A model generated the notes under the pieces. The model had not been told where the DNA came from. It worked only from the letters and a program-made list of their open reading frames with translations, and searched no databases. From Saprospiraceae bacterium (GTDB lineage Bacteria > Bacteroidota > Bacteroidia > Chitinophagales > Saprospiraceae): a stretch of DNA of 64,000 nt. Below, piece after piece: positions 48,417-58,189 of this stretch (within the stretch, counting starts at the first letter, position 1; each line of letters opens with the position of its first letter). A program made the translations under genes and the position numbers. Location: positions 1-64,000 of the forward strand of contig JADKFC010000015.1 in assembly GCA_016717655.1 (NCBI GenBank). Direction: 5' to 3'.

Positions 48417-51400
48417 ATGAAACCACCCACTTTTAAGTACATTTCTATGAATTTTAAATCCTGGCTAAGCCTATTTTCATTAGTACTTTTATCAGCTACT
48501 TCCACCCTATATGCACAAGCCTGCCTGCCCCAAGGCGTCGTTTTTACCACTCAAAATGAATTAAATCAGTTTAAAACAACATACCCTGATTGTAAAATTA
48601 TTGAAGGAGACCTGGTGGTAGGCAGTTATTCAACCCTTATTATCAAGAACAAAGACATTGTCAACCTTTCGCCCCTGGGCAACATCGAAGAGGTAAAGGG
48701 CAATTTGATCATTTCCAGCATAGAAAACCTGATTGACTTGAGTGCCTTAGCCAAGTTAAAAAAAGTAGGTAAGGACATCATCATCCAGGGAAACAGCAAA
48801 ATGGAAAGTCTTAAAGGCTTGGAAAAAATAACCGGTGTAGAAGGCAAGTTGGAGCTTTTTTCCAACAATGTAGCCAAGATGTCAACCAAGGGACTAGATA
48901 ACATCAAGTATATAAAAGGAGATTTAAACATAAAATCATTTGCCACCGGCTCACTAGAAGGGCTCTCCAATCTCGACTCTATCCACGGCTCTCTGTATGT
49001 GTGGGGCGACGGTGTCAATAATTTTTCTAAACTCACTTCTCTCAAATTTATTGGAAAAAATATAAGCATTTACGATAGTGAAATTTCATCCTTCCAGGGT
49101 CTTTCTGCGATAAAAGAAATTTATGGCAACCTTTCAGTAGTGGATAATCCCCTCAGCTTTTCGGGATTGAACAACGTGGAAGTAATCCATGGCAACTTTG
49201 AAGTAAGAGAAAATGGCACTACAGGAAGTTTTACCGGCCTTACCAAGCTCAGGGAAGTCAAAGGTAATGTGTATTTATATGAAATAGGAAAAGCCGAAAT
49301 TAAAACCCTTACCGCTCTCCAACGCATTGGCGGTACCTTGAGTCTTATTCACAGCAACCTGATTGGCACCCCTCTGGCTGGCATGCCCGCTCTTAAATAT
49401 ATTGGGGGCGATCTCTATTTTTATGAAAACGACCTTTTAAATGATTACGGAGATTGGCCTAAACTAGACACCATCCAGGGTTCCTTAATCTTTAATTATC
49501 ATTATTCACTTACTACACTCAACGGCTTTAACCAGCTAAAGTACATTGGCAAAAACCTGAGCATTGAATCCAATAAAGATCTTATTTCTATTGGCGGCTT
49601 CTCTTCTTTAACGAATGTAAATGGCAACATTGAAATTAAATCCAATGCCAAACTCAAAACCATTTCAAGGTTATTCAATACGCCAAACATCAATGGGTTT
49701 TATATCTATTCAAACCCGCTTTTGACTACCCTGGCCTTAAACAATACCAATGCCAACATGGCCGGCTCTTTGGTAGTAAATTCAAATGCGGGACTCAAAA
49801 CAATGAAGGGCCTGCCGGCACTACAATCCATGCATTCTCTCAACATCAATTTAAACAATGCCCTTACAGATATTTCTATCGCTCCTGAGTTGAAGGTGAT
49901 AAGAGGAGAATTATTGCTCAATGCATATAACGTTAAAGAACTGAGTTCATTTTCTCAACTTGACAGTATAAAAAATGGTATTGATATTTCCGGCTTAAAA
50001 AATACAGGAAAGACCCTTGAACAGTTTTACCCAGGACTGCGCTTTTTGACGGTGGCTTTCAACTTACCCAAATGGCGGTAGAGCATTTAAATTTTGTCAA
50101 TGGAAAAAAATGGATCAATGGCCCTTTAAAATTGCAAGTCCATTACGAATCTTAATGATCTCAATATTTTGAGTGAACTTGATTCTGTATCAGGTGATGT
50201 AAATTTTGCAGTAAATGTGGCCAATTTGAAACCACTTTCCAAATTGAATAAAATCAACGGCATCCTCAGCATCAATAGCTGCGATAGCCTCACATCTCTG
50301 GAAGGTCTTGAAAACCTAAGGTCCATTAAATCTACTATTTATATCAGTTTCAATGACAAATTAAATTCTATTGAGGCCCTAAAGAATGTAGATACCTCTG
50401 AATATAAGGTAAATTCCTATCAAAGAATGCTGAGCATCAGTAACAACCCCAAATTGGAGGATTGTGAAATAAAATTGGTATGTCAACTTATGTCCTTAGG
50501 TCCCGATAGATTGGTCATCAACAACAATGGCGTAAATTGCAGCTCACTTGCCAGAATTGACTGTTTAGACAGCACCATGATGTCAGGTAGGACGTTTTTA
50601 GACTTAAACAAAAACTATGTATTTGATAGCCTAGATGTCATCAGTCCACTTTTTAATCTCTCGGTAAACAATGGCGCATCTTTTGTTTTCTCTAATGGCT
50701 TCGGACGTTACATCGTGCCAGCTGTGCCAGATTCAAAGTATATTCTCAAAGCTGTGAACAATGAAAACATAGGTATCCTGGGTGATTCAATTGAAAAAAC
50801 TTTTAGCCCCACTGATCCAAATAAACACACCGTAGATATTCCATTGTTCTTTTTAAAGGATACCTTATCTGGTACAGCGCTGATACCCGGTCCAAAAACC
50901 AACAGGTGCAGTGAGATCGTGGAATTTAAACCCAAAATTACAAATACCGGGACTCAAAAATCCAGCTATCGACTTAGGTTGTACAAAAGTAATTACACCC
51001 TATCCAACAGCTATCCTACTCCAAAATATACGCAAAACAGTTATGATTGGGAATTTGCAGATTTAACCGTTCTTTCCTCAACTACATTTTCACTCAATCT
51101 AAAAATGCCCAACTTTATGTCGGCCGGGCACGACTTACTCATTCCCTATGTTTTGTACATCCGTAAAGACAATGATTGGGTAGCATTGGATAGCAATACT
51201 TATCAAAGCACGATTGTGTGCGCTTACGACCCCAATGATAAAAATGTAGAACCGTCTGGCAAAAAAGAAGAAAATTTTGTACTCAAAGACGAAACGTTAA
51301 CCTATACCATCCGCTTCCAAAATACAGGAAATGCAGAGGCTAGAGATGTATGGATCAGAGATACTTTAGACCCTTCGTTGGATTTGAGCACCTTCCAATT

Positions 51401-52370
51401 GCTGGAAAGCAGCCATAAGGTTTATACAGAACAAAGAGGCCCTAACCTGGAATTTTATTTCCGCAACATCTGGCTGCCAGACAGCCTAACCAATAAAGAA
51501 GGAAGCAAAGGTTACCTGGTCTATAGCATCAAGGCCAATGCTGATATTGAAGAATGTACAGTTGTCAAAAACAAGGCAGGTATCTACTTTGATTTCAATC
51601 CTCCTGTAATCACCAATTCGACCTTAAATACACTGGTTACCGAGATCTGTGAAGATACCGTCATCTCGATCGACACCACCATTTGCAATGGTGCCTCTAT
51701 CTTTAATTTCAAAACGTCCGGCACTTATGTAATCAGGTTGCCCAAAGAAAAAACATGTGACACCATCATCCAACTGAAATTAAAAGTGAATCCTTCCGTC
51801 TACAAATACAATTCTGGCCGGATTTGCGTGGGAGATACCATTAAACTCCTAAGCCAGGAGACCATTGTAATGCCCCCCTATGCTATTTCAATTACAGATA
51901 CGCTTTTCAAGGGAGATTGTATTGACACTATCTATTCTTCCTATTTCAGCCCTTATTTTAGCCAATACTCTGTATTGGATACTACCATTTGTGAAGGCTA
52001 TACCGCATATGATCAAAGTCAAAGCGGTACTTACAAAATTCCCATTATAAATGCAGTTACCAATTGTTTTGACACCCTGATCCTGAACCTTACTGTACTG
52101 CCTATCACTAGCACAGCGTGTATTTCTCAAACCGCAGACTCAGATCTTTATACCTTCAACAGCATACCCAACCCAAGCACCGGTATCTTCCAAATCAAGG
52201 GTGAAAAGGATCTGGCTTCGATCAGGATTTACAACACCCTGGGTCAGGCCATCGATTTTGAGACCCTGGAAAACAAGCAGTTTTACATAGCTGTGCCCGG
52301 TATCTATTTTATTGAAGTCATCACACAACAAGGAAAAAGAACCATCATCAGGCAGCTCATTACCAGGTGA
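48417..52370 (+). CDS. giant leucine-rich T9SS protein, twice frameshifted
   Basis: One locus of about 1315 residues. The start may be the ATG at 48417 or 48447; the latter begins the signal peptide (MNFKSWLSLFSLVLLSATST). Residues about 30-640 are Receptor-L-like leucine-rich repeats of the form L..I.G.L.I...(LKKVGKDIIIQGNSKMESLK, LREVKGNVYLYEIGKAEIKT). A conserved-repeat domain follows (YTIRFQNTGNAEARDVWIRD, then FDFNPPVITNSTLNT), then two Cys-paired modules (DTTICNG, DTTICEGY), and a T9SS sorting domain (FNSIPNPSTGIFQI). Indels near 50070-50080 and 50125-50150 break the frame; the middle piece reads AVEHLNFVNGKKWINGPL. A surface adhesin-like role is inferred. Confidence 0.82.
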
Positions 52371-52381
52371 TAAAAATATAA

Positions 52382-52429
52382 AGGGTTCATTCTTATCATC
52401 TATACATTGAGATGTTTGGAATGAACCCT
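52382..52429. terminator. bidirectional terminator hairpin
   Basis: AGGGTTCATT (52382-52391) pairs with AATGAACCCT (52420-52429), with a T-rich tract on the plus-strand side. It lies between two convergent genes and can serve both. Confidence 0.65.
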
Positions 52430-52449
52430 GTTTCTTTTTACACCCAAAA

Positions 52450-53487
52450 CTAGAAATTACACCACCATTCCTCCCTAAGTTCACTATCCAGTTTTATAAG
52501 CTCTCCTTGTCGCGGTACTACAAAATCCAACCTCCTTTTTTGCGCCTCTTCCACAAATCGTTCTACCGGCTCTTTCCATGGGTGCATGGCCAGGGCAAAA
52601 CTTCCCCAATGCACAGGCATGGCTCTTTTTACACCGGCTTCCAGGGCGGCTAACACACTTTCTTCGGGATACATGTGAATTTGGTGCCACATGGGATTGT
52701 ACTGACCACATTCCATGAAGGCAAAATCAAAGGGCCCGAGTCGTTTTCCTATCTCAGCAAAATGGCTGCCATATCCACTGTCACCACTGAACCAAATTTT
52801 TTCATTCCCCATTTGGATAAGCCAACCACCCCACAATGACTTAGCCCTGTCTGTAAGTCCCCTGCCAGAAAAGTGGCGACCCGGTGTGTACGTAATCTGA
52901 ATATTATCCTCTCCATGGCTTTCCCACCAATCCATTTCATAAATGTTGTCATCAGCTATACCCCATTTTTTCAAGTGCCGACCCACTCCCAATGCAGTTA
53001 CAAATTTTTTGGTCTTGCTCTTCAGTTTTTGAATGCTGTGAAAATCAAGATGGTCGTAATGATCATGGCTGATCAAAACCAGGTCAATAGGTGGCAATAG
53101 ATCGATCGTTGAAAGCAGGCTACCCGTAAACCGGGGTACAGGGAAAGGAGAGATCGGGGCAGCATTACCACCCATCATGGGGTCAATAAAAATAATATAC
53201 CCCCTTACATTCAACAACAAAGCAGAATGACCAAACCACACAAAACTGATTTCGGCATCTCCCTTTAAAAATTGAGCTTTGTCAAATACAGGCAATTCCC
53301 AGCCTCCTTTTGGACGCCTTCCACCATTGGTGAAAAACTGCTTATAAATTAGACCAGGAATTTTATGGGCCTTTAACTCCATAATCGTTGTTTCCAGGTT
53401 TTGAAACTTACCTTCCTTCCAATGTACCGATTGGCTGTACTTTTTTATATCGGAAGCAGATACTGCTGCCCCCATTTGCTGAATCAT
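52450..53487 (-). CDS. MBL-fold metallo-hydrolase (UlaG/NAPE-PLD-like)
   Basis: A 345-residue protein of COG2220 type. It has the metallo-beta-lactamase motif LISHDHYDHLD, a later His (TYTPGRHFSGRG), the Asp ligand in WFSGDSGYG, and a last His in AMPVHWGSFALAMHPW, so the di-metal site is complete. The pattern GGWELPVFDKAQFLKGDAEI with FVWFGHSALLL matches the group that includes NAPE-hydrolysing phospholipase D and UlaG. There is no clear signal peptide. The substrate is unknown; a phosphodiester is likely. Confidence 0.88.
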   Translation of the reverse strand: MIQQMGAAVSASDIKKYSQSVHWKEGKFQNLETTIMELKAHKIPGLIYKQFFTNGGRRPKGGWELPVFDKAQFLKGDAEISFVWFGHSALLLNVRGYIIFIDPMMGGNAAPISPFPVPRFTGSLLSTIDLLPPIDLVLISHDHYDHLDFHSIQKLKSKTKKFVTALGVGRHLKKWGIADDNIYEMDWWESHGEDNIQITYTPGRHFSGRGLTDRAKSLWGGWLIQMGNEKIWFSGDSGYGSHFAEIGKRLGPFDFAFMECGQYNPMWHQIHMYPEESVLAALEAGVKRAMPVHWGSFALAMHPWKEPVERFVEEAQKRRLDFVVPRQGELIKLDSELREEWWCNF

Positions 53488-53611
53488 TAATTTGTTTTTG
53501 TTTGCTCCCTTTCATAACCCCAATCTTCTTTCATTGTTCAATGACCAGCAAATGACATCTTGATGGATTAGAATTTTCCTCATCTCAACGCGATAAAAAG
53601 TGGGTATAATA

Positions 53612-53653
53612 AAAAAGCCTGTTCTGCACCACTAAAGCGCTGAACAGGCCTAT
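53612..53653 (-). terminator. intrinsic terminator
   Basis: GCCTGTTC (53617-53624) and GAACAGGC (53642-53649) form the stem; on the minus strand a run of six T follows. It ends the rtcB/TPR unit. Confidence 0.7.
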
Positions 53654-53673
53654 TAAAACGGATTGTGCTTGGA

Positions 53674-54153
53674 TTACATCCCTTTTTTGGACTTCAATCT
53701 TTTTTCAGTCTCCTCCATCCAGTCATTATGTCGATTGTTGCAGACTTCCTTTCTCATTTCCTTGAGCATCTTTAATGCCTTGGTAAAATGGCCTGTCATT
53801 TCCTCAATGATGATTTTATTCAACAAAAGGTCTACCCTGTCAATGCCTTTGATCGACTGGGCAAATTCAATCAATCTCCTGGCTTTGTCATAATCTTCAT
53901 TCGCTATCAAAGCCCTGATCAGGTAAGGATAAATAATAAGTGCATCCAGGTCATGTCCAAGTGCCTCTTCATAGCATCGTATGGCCTCCTTGTAATTGAA
54001 CATCTGCTCAGCATACACCCTACCCATCAGACACAATGCATAAATATTGGACTCATCCGCCGATAACGCATAGTTGAGTGCTTCGACCGTTTCTGCCAGT
54101 TGATAAGGATAGGCATCCATTGCTTTGGTAACATATATATCCATGTATTTCAT
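53674..54153 (-). CDS. TPR-type helical protein
   Basis: A 159-residue all-helical protein with TPR-like repeats (YALCLMGRVYAEQMFNYKEA, IRCYEEALGHDLDALIIYPY, LIRALIANEDYDKARRLIEF). No signal peptide. It lies 39 bp after rtcB in the same direction and shares its terminator, so it may act with RtcB, though nothing in the sequence shows how. Confidence 0.7.
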   Translation of the reverse strand: MKYMDIYVTKAMDAYPYQLAETVEALNYALSADESNIYALCLMGRVYAEQMFNYKEAIRCYEEALGHDLDALIIYPYLIRALIANEDYDKARRLIEFAQSIKGIDRVDLLLNKIIIEEMTGHFTKALKMLKEMRKEVCNNRHNDWMEETEKRLKSKKGM

Positions 54154-54192
54154 GGTGATTTATATTCACTAATGTTTTAAAATTTCAGGGAC

Positions 54193-55599
54193 TCATCCCT
54201 TATCCATCCGCACCAGGCGGGGATGGAATTCCGCCAAAACATCTACCAGGTCGGTTTGAAGAGCCATCACCTGATGTATGTTTTTATAAGCCATTGGGGC
54301 TTCATCTACGCCTCCTCCCAGCAAGGTAACTCCATGCGCTTCCAATTCAGCATGCATTCCGGAAACCGTAAATTTCTGTTTGCACTCTGATCGCGAGAAG
54401 CGACGACCTGCCCCGTGTGAAGCAGAACGCAAACTTTCTGCATTACCCCTGCCCCTTACCAAAAAACCAGGAAGGGTCATTGACCCGGGAATAAAACCTA
54501 TCTCTCCTTCTGCTGCAGGGGTTGCCCCTTTGCGATGCACAATGAGTTCTTTTCCATCATGCATTTCCTTCCAGGCAAAGTTGTGGTGATTGCCAACACG
54601 ATAGATAACTTGGCCACCTATGGCTTTAGCGAGGCGGCTGTGGATATCGTCATGACAAGCTTCTGCATAGTCACCCGCCAGATTCATGGCCAACCAGTAT
54701 TCCTGACCCTCCGACGAATTTAAATCAAGCCAGGCCAGGTGCTGCATGTTTCCAGGCAATTTACACAGCTGTTTTGCCAGCTTTGTAAAATGACCTGCAA
54801 TGGAAGCTCCCAATGCCCTGGATCCACTGTGTGAAAGTACGGCAAAATAAGACCCGGCAGACAAACCCTTCACAGCATCCTCCTTGTATACTTGAATGAC
54901 ACCCATCTCTACAAAGTGATTCCCACCACCAGAGCTACCCATCTGCCTCCATGCTTGCTTGTGAAGTGTTTTCAACAAAGGAACTTCATCAAATGTTTTG
55001 TCATTCAATACCTCGACATCCCTAACTTTGTCATGCACCTCTTTCTGGCCAAACTTAGTATTCGCCTTTAATATATCCAATAACTGATTCTCTCTTCCTT
55101 TGAAGTAACTAGCCGGCAAATCATAAACCGAAAGTTTCATCCTGCAGCCAATATCAACTCCTACACCATAAGGTATTACCGCGTTTTCAACAGCCAATAC
55201 ACCGCCGATGGGCAGGCCATAACCCAGGTGTGCATCGGGCATCAGAGCCCCCCGCACCGAAATGGGCAATTTCAAAGCCTGATACATCTGGTCTCTGGCC
55301 GCAGGCTCAACATCCATGCCACCAAAATCTGCAAATGGAGCAGCCACTTCTTTTGGCAAAATGACCTCTCTTTTAACTTCTTTCTCCGGCATCAGCATTT
55401 CTGCCAATTTCGACCACACCGGATCCTTCATATATGATTCCGGCTCTGCCTTTATTTGTGTCAATTCATCAACGATGACTTCCACCCCCACTTTTTTGCG
55501 GTACCTGGAAACCAAACCCAGAATCAGAGCAATCTCCTTTCCTTTGTGAAAACCCAGTGACACTAATATTTGATTGTTTAATTTGTTTTTCATTTTCAA
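54193..55599 (-). CDS. rtcB: RtcB-family RNA ligase
   Basis: A 468-residue RtcB protein, which joins 2',3'-cyclic phosphate or 3'-phosphate RNA ends to 5'-OH ends using GTP and manganese. Motifs: GVDIGCRMKLSV (metal Cys region), GSSGGGNHFVEMG (metal His), LSHSGSRALG, YRVGNHHNFAW, GSMTLPGFLVRGRG, and SASHGAGRRFSRSE, which includes the histidine that is guanylylated in the family. The length fits. It may function in RNA repair. It is followed by a TPR gene and preceded by a leader with a small ORF and a terminator, which may control it. Confidence 0.92.
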   Translation of the reverse strand: MKMKNKLNNQILVSLGFHKGKEIALILGLVSRYRKKVGVEVIVDELTQIKAEPESYMKDPVWSKLAEMLMPEKEVKREVILPKEVAAPFADFGGMDVEPAARDQMYQALKLPISVRGALMPDAHLGYGLPIGGVLAVENAVIPYGVGVDIGCRMKLSVYDLPASYFKGRENQLLDILKANTKFGQKEVHDKVRDVEVLNDKTFDEVPLLKTLHKQAWRQMGSSGGGNHFVEMGVIQVYKEDAVKGLSAGSYFAVLSHSGSRALGASIAGHFTKLAKQLCKLPGNMQHLAWLDLNSSEGQEYWLAMNLAGDYAEACHDDIHSRLAKAIGGQVIYRVGNHHNFAWKEMHDGKELIVHRKGATPAAEGEIGFIPGSMTLPGFLVRGRGNAESLRSASHGAGRRFSRSECKQKFTVSGMHAELEAHGVTLLGGGVDEAPMAYKNIHQVMALQTDLVDVLAEFHPRLVRMDKG

Positions 55600-55702
55600 T
55601 ACTTTTCCTCCCCACCTCGACTTCTATCATGGCAGGTAATTAATAAAATATCCTACTACCCCGCTAAGGGATATGGAAAAAATAACCGGGATTATTGAAA
55701 AC

Positions 55703-55735
55703 AAAAAAGCCCGGAAAATTTTGTCTCCGGGCTTT
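55703..55735 (-). terminator. intrinsic terminator or attenuator upstream of rtcB
   Basis: AAAGCCCGGA (55706-55715) and TCCGGGCTTT (55726-55735) form a 10-bp GC-rich stem; on the minus strand six T follow. It stands 23 bp after the 25-codon ORF and about 105 bp before the rtcB start, between promoter and gene. Confidence 0.8.
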
Positions 55736-55757
55736 CATTATCTTGAGTGGATTGATA

Positions 55758-55835
55758 TCAAGGAATAAAAGCACGAAGCACGCCACAAGCCCATGAATTC
55801 TGGGTTTTTGTGTAATTTAAATTAAATTTTAGCAT
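55758..55835 (-). CDS. 25-residue leader-type peptide
   Basis: An ATG-started ORF of 25 codons (MLKFNLNYTK, then TQNSWACGVLRAFIP, stop TGA). It has a single Trp at residue 15 and ends in Pro next to the stop. It lies between a near-perfect promoter and an intrinsic terminator, the classic layout of an attenuation leader, with rtcB beyond. It could also be an independent small mRNA. No known leader family was recognised. A possible small hairpin (CTTGA/TCAAG) overlaps its stop region. Confidence 0.6.
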   Translation of the reverse strand: MLKFNLNYTKTQNSWACGVLRAFIP

Positions 55836-55867
55836 GTTTCTTCGTTTAATATTTTTAAATAATGATG

Positions 55868-55898
55868 CAAATATAAATCACAATTTTATTTCTGCAAA
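55868..55898 (-). promoter_or_regulatory. Bacteroidota-type promoter
   Basis: On the minus strand: TTTG (55898-55895), 19 bases, then TATATTTG (55875-55868), an exact match to TTTG-N19-21-TAnnTTTG. Transcription should start near 55860, about 25 bases before the 25-codon ORF. Confidence 0.8.
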
Positions 55899-56071
55899 TT
55901 TTTTTAGCATTTTTTTTTACAATCCTCCCATTTACACAAAAATTGGATTATCTGTCGCCCCCCAAACAATCAACTCTAATAATAATCACAATTACTTTAT
56001 CAAACCTCATTTAACTCCCTTCGACCCCACACCAGCAATCAATCATCTCCTTCCCTGCAACCACCAACATT

Positions 56072-56697
56072 TAGCGTAGCGTGAACATTTAGCGAGGCGT
56101 TAGCCAAGCGTGGTTCGAGTACCTCACCACTCTTACATTCGTTTACATTTGAACATTTAGCGAGGCGTGAGCCAAGCGTGGTTCGAGGCCTGAGCCGAGC
56201 ATACATTTGGCCGCGCATTAGCGAGGGGAGCCGAGCGTGAACATTTAGCGAGGCGCGAGCCGAGCGTAAACATTTAGCGAGGCGCTAGCCGAGCGTGAAC
56301 ATTTAGCGAGGCGCTAGCCGAGCGAACTTTAGCGAGGCGCTGCCGAGCGTGACTTTAGCGAGGCAGCCGAGCGTAAACTTGCGAGGGCTAGCAGTGCAGC
56401 GAGCGCGCGAGCGTGAACTAGCGAGGCGCTAGCCGAGCGTTAACATTTAGCGAGGCGCTAGCCGAGCGTAAACATTTAGCGAGGCGCTAGCCGAGCGTGA
56501 ACATTTAGCGAGGCGCTAGCCGAGCATGAACATTTAGCGAGGCGTGAGCCGAGCGTGAACATTTAGCGAGGCGTGAGCCGAGCGTGAACATTTAGCGAGG
56601 CGCTAGCCGAGCGTGAACATTTAGCGAGGCGCTAGCCGAGCGTAAACATTTAGCGAGGCGCTAGCCGAGCGTGAACATTTAGCGAAGCGCCAGCGCA
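56072..56697. repeat. 29-bp tandem repeat array, about 20 units
   Basis: The unit is close to ACATTTAGCGAGGCGCTAGC then CGAGCGTGA. About twenty copies are seen; the flanks are regular and 56320-56430 is degenerate. It is GC-rich within an AT-rich setting. There are no spacers, so it is not CRISPR. Each unit has GGC-N4-GCC, with loops CGCTAG-type variants (GGCGCTAGCC, GGCGTGAGCC, GGCGCGAGCC, GGCGTTAGCC), so stem bases are kept while the loop varies. The array ends two bases from the stop codon of the thioesterase gene. Confidence 0.92.
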
Positions 56698-56698
56698 G

Positions 56699-57226
56699 CT
56701 ACCCCACCTCAAAATAACTCTTCACCTCCTTCGCCTCTGATGGCTTCATCCTGCCACTCTGGATCAAACGAATTTCCCGCCTACGGGCTGCACTTTCAAA
56801 ATGTTTGGTTTCTTCATTACTGATAGGTTTGAGATCCGGCACCGGCTGAGGTACCAGGGTCTGCTGATTGATGGCTACAAAGGTAAGATATGCCTGATTA
56901 CATTTTCTGGGGTTGGTGCCGTCAATGCGATTGGCCATTACTTCTACAAATACCTCTACTGAAGTGGTAAACGCCCGGGTCACAGTGGCATTGAGCGTTA
57001 TTACTTCCCCAAGTTTAATGGGATCATGAAAGGACACATTGTCAACAGAGGCTGTGACAACCTGTGATTCACAATGTTTAGCTGCACAGATAGCAGCCAC
57101 AATATCCATCCACCGCATCAGATAGCCGCCCATCAAATTGCCTAGTGGATTGGTGTCATTGGGCATGATCATTTCTGTCATAATGGTTTTTGACTCCGTT
57201 GCTAATTTTACTTTTCTTTCTGTCAT
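56699..57226 (-). CDS. acyl-CoA thioesterase (hotdog fold)
   Basis: A 175-residue hotdog thioesterase of the YciA/cytosolic acyl-CoA hydrolase group: TEMIMPNDTNPLGNLMGGYL with the catalytic Asn/Asp region, MRWMDIVAAICAAKHCES, VTASVDNVSFHDPIKLGEVI, and a helical tail. It would hydrolyse acyl-CoA to free acid and CoA. Its stop codon directly abuts the 29-bp repeat array. It starts about 50 bp after lipB on the same strand. Confidence 0.9.
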   Translation of the reverse strand: MTERKVKLATESKTIMTEMIMPNDTNPLGNLMGGYLMRWMDIVAAICAAKHCESQVVTASVDNVSFHDPIKLGEVITLNATVTRAFTTSVEVFVEVMANRIDGTNPRKCNQAYLTFVAINQQTLVPQPVPDLKPISNEETKHFESAARRREIRLIQSGRMKPSEAKEVKSYFEVG

Positions 57227-57277
57227 CGCTCTTTTTTTATTTCAGCTCTATAGGGTAACAACTTTTAGCCACAAAAG

Positions 57278-57970
57278 TTATGATTCATATTCCAACCCAA
57301 ATACGGCTGCAAATTCTTCCTTGAATATTTTTTTCACCTCATCCATGTCGAGGGTGCTGCCCAACTCTTTTTCCATAGAGGTTACTGTTTTGTCGTCATC
57401 TGCAATGCCACAGGGTACTATGTTGTCAAAATAGCTGAGTTCTGTATTGACATTGAGGGCAAAGCCATGCAAGGTAACCCACCTCGACAAATGAACACCA
57501 ATGGCGCAGATTTTCCGGTTTTGGTCGCCTGCTCGGTCTGCCGCTACCCAGACACCGGTATATCCTTCAATTCGACTGCCTTTGATGCCAAATCTGGACA
57601 AAGTACGAATGATACTTTCTTCCAATTCCCTTACATACCGGTGCACATCCGTGTAGACCTGATCCAAATCAAGGATGGGATAACCTGTGATCTGACCGGG
57701 TCCGTGATACGTAATATCTCCTCCTCGATTGATTTTGTGGAATTCGATCCCTCTTTTTTCACATTCTTCTGGGCTCAATAACAGGTGTTTTTCGTCTCCA
57801 CTCTTGCCCAAAGTGTAAACAGGGCGGTGCTCGCATAGGATTAAATGGTGTGGAAAGCCGCTGCTACCCTCTCTTTTTTGTCGGATCAGGGCTAAATGCA
57901 CCCCTGTCTGGTAATCCCAGGCCTCCTGATAACTTTTTCCCGACAAATCTATATACCGTACCGAAAACAA
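57278..57970 (-). CDS. lipB: lipoyl(octanoyl) transferase LipB
   Basis: A 230-residue LipB: transfers octanoyl groups from acyl carrier protein to lipoyl domains in lipoate synthesis. The motifs LILCEHRPVYTLGKSGD, INRGGDITYHGPGQITGYPI, KICAIGVHLSRWVTLHGFAL and NIVPCGIADDDKTVTSME contain the catalytic Lys (GKIGAIG-type position, here RKICAIG) and Cys (PCGI). The length fits the family. It is probably co-transcribed with the thioesterase gene. Confidence 0.95.
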   Translation of the reverse strand: MFSVRYIDLSGKSYQEAWDYQTGVHLALIRQKREGSSGFPHHLILCEHRPVYTLGKSGDEKHLLLSPEECEKRGIEFHKINRGGDITYHGPGQITGYPILDLDQVYTDVHRYVRELEESIIRTLSRFGIKGSRIEGYTGVWVAADRAGDQNRKICAIGVHLSRWVTLHGFALNVNTELSYFDNIVPCGIADDDKTVTSMEKELGSTLDMDEVKKIFKEEFAAVFGLEYES

Positions 57971-58105
57971 AATATTGTTTGTTCAATTTAGTGCTGCAAA
58001 TGTAAGATAAGATGAAGATATGGGTGTTACTTAGTATTTATTTTTAAAAAGCCACCACTTTGCAGCTTAAAAAAGGTGGTATTTCGTTAATTTACAGTTA
58101 TTTGT

Positions 58106-58138
58106 TTTGTTTTTTGTGGATATTTATTATTATCTTTG
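58106..58138 (+). promoter_or_regulatory. Bacteroidota-type promoter
   Basis: TTTG (58106-58109), 21 bases, then TATCTTTG (58131-58138), an exact match to the phylum consensus. It lies 51 bp before the glycogen-synthase-like start. Confidence 0.75.
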
Positions 58139-58189
58139 CAACCCAAATTTGCCGGTGTTAACCTGGTTTTGTATAAGTAAATCATTGGA

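Noticed and set aside
56072..56697. CRISPR array
   Set aside because: The units are contiguous 29-bp repeats without variable spacers, and no cas gene is present in the window.
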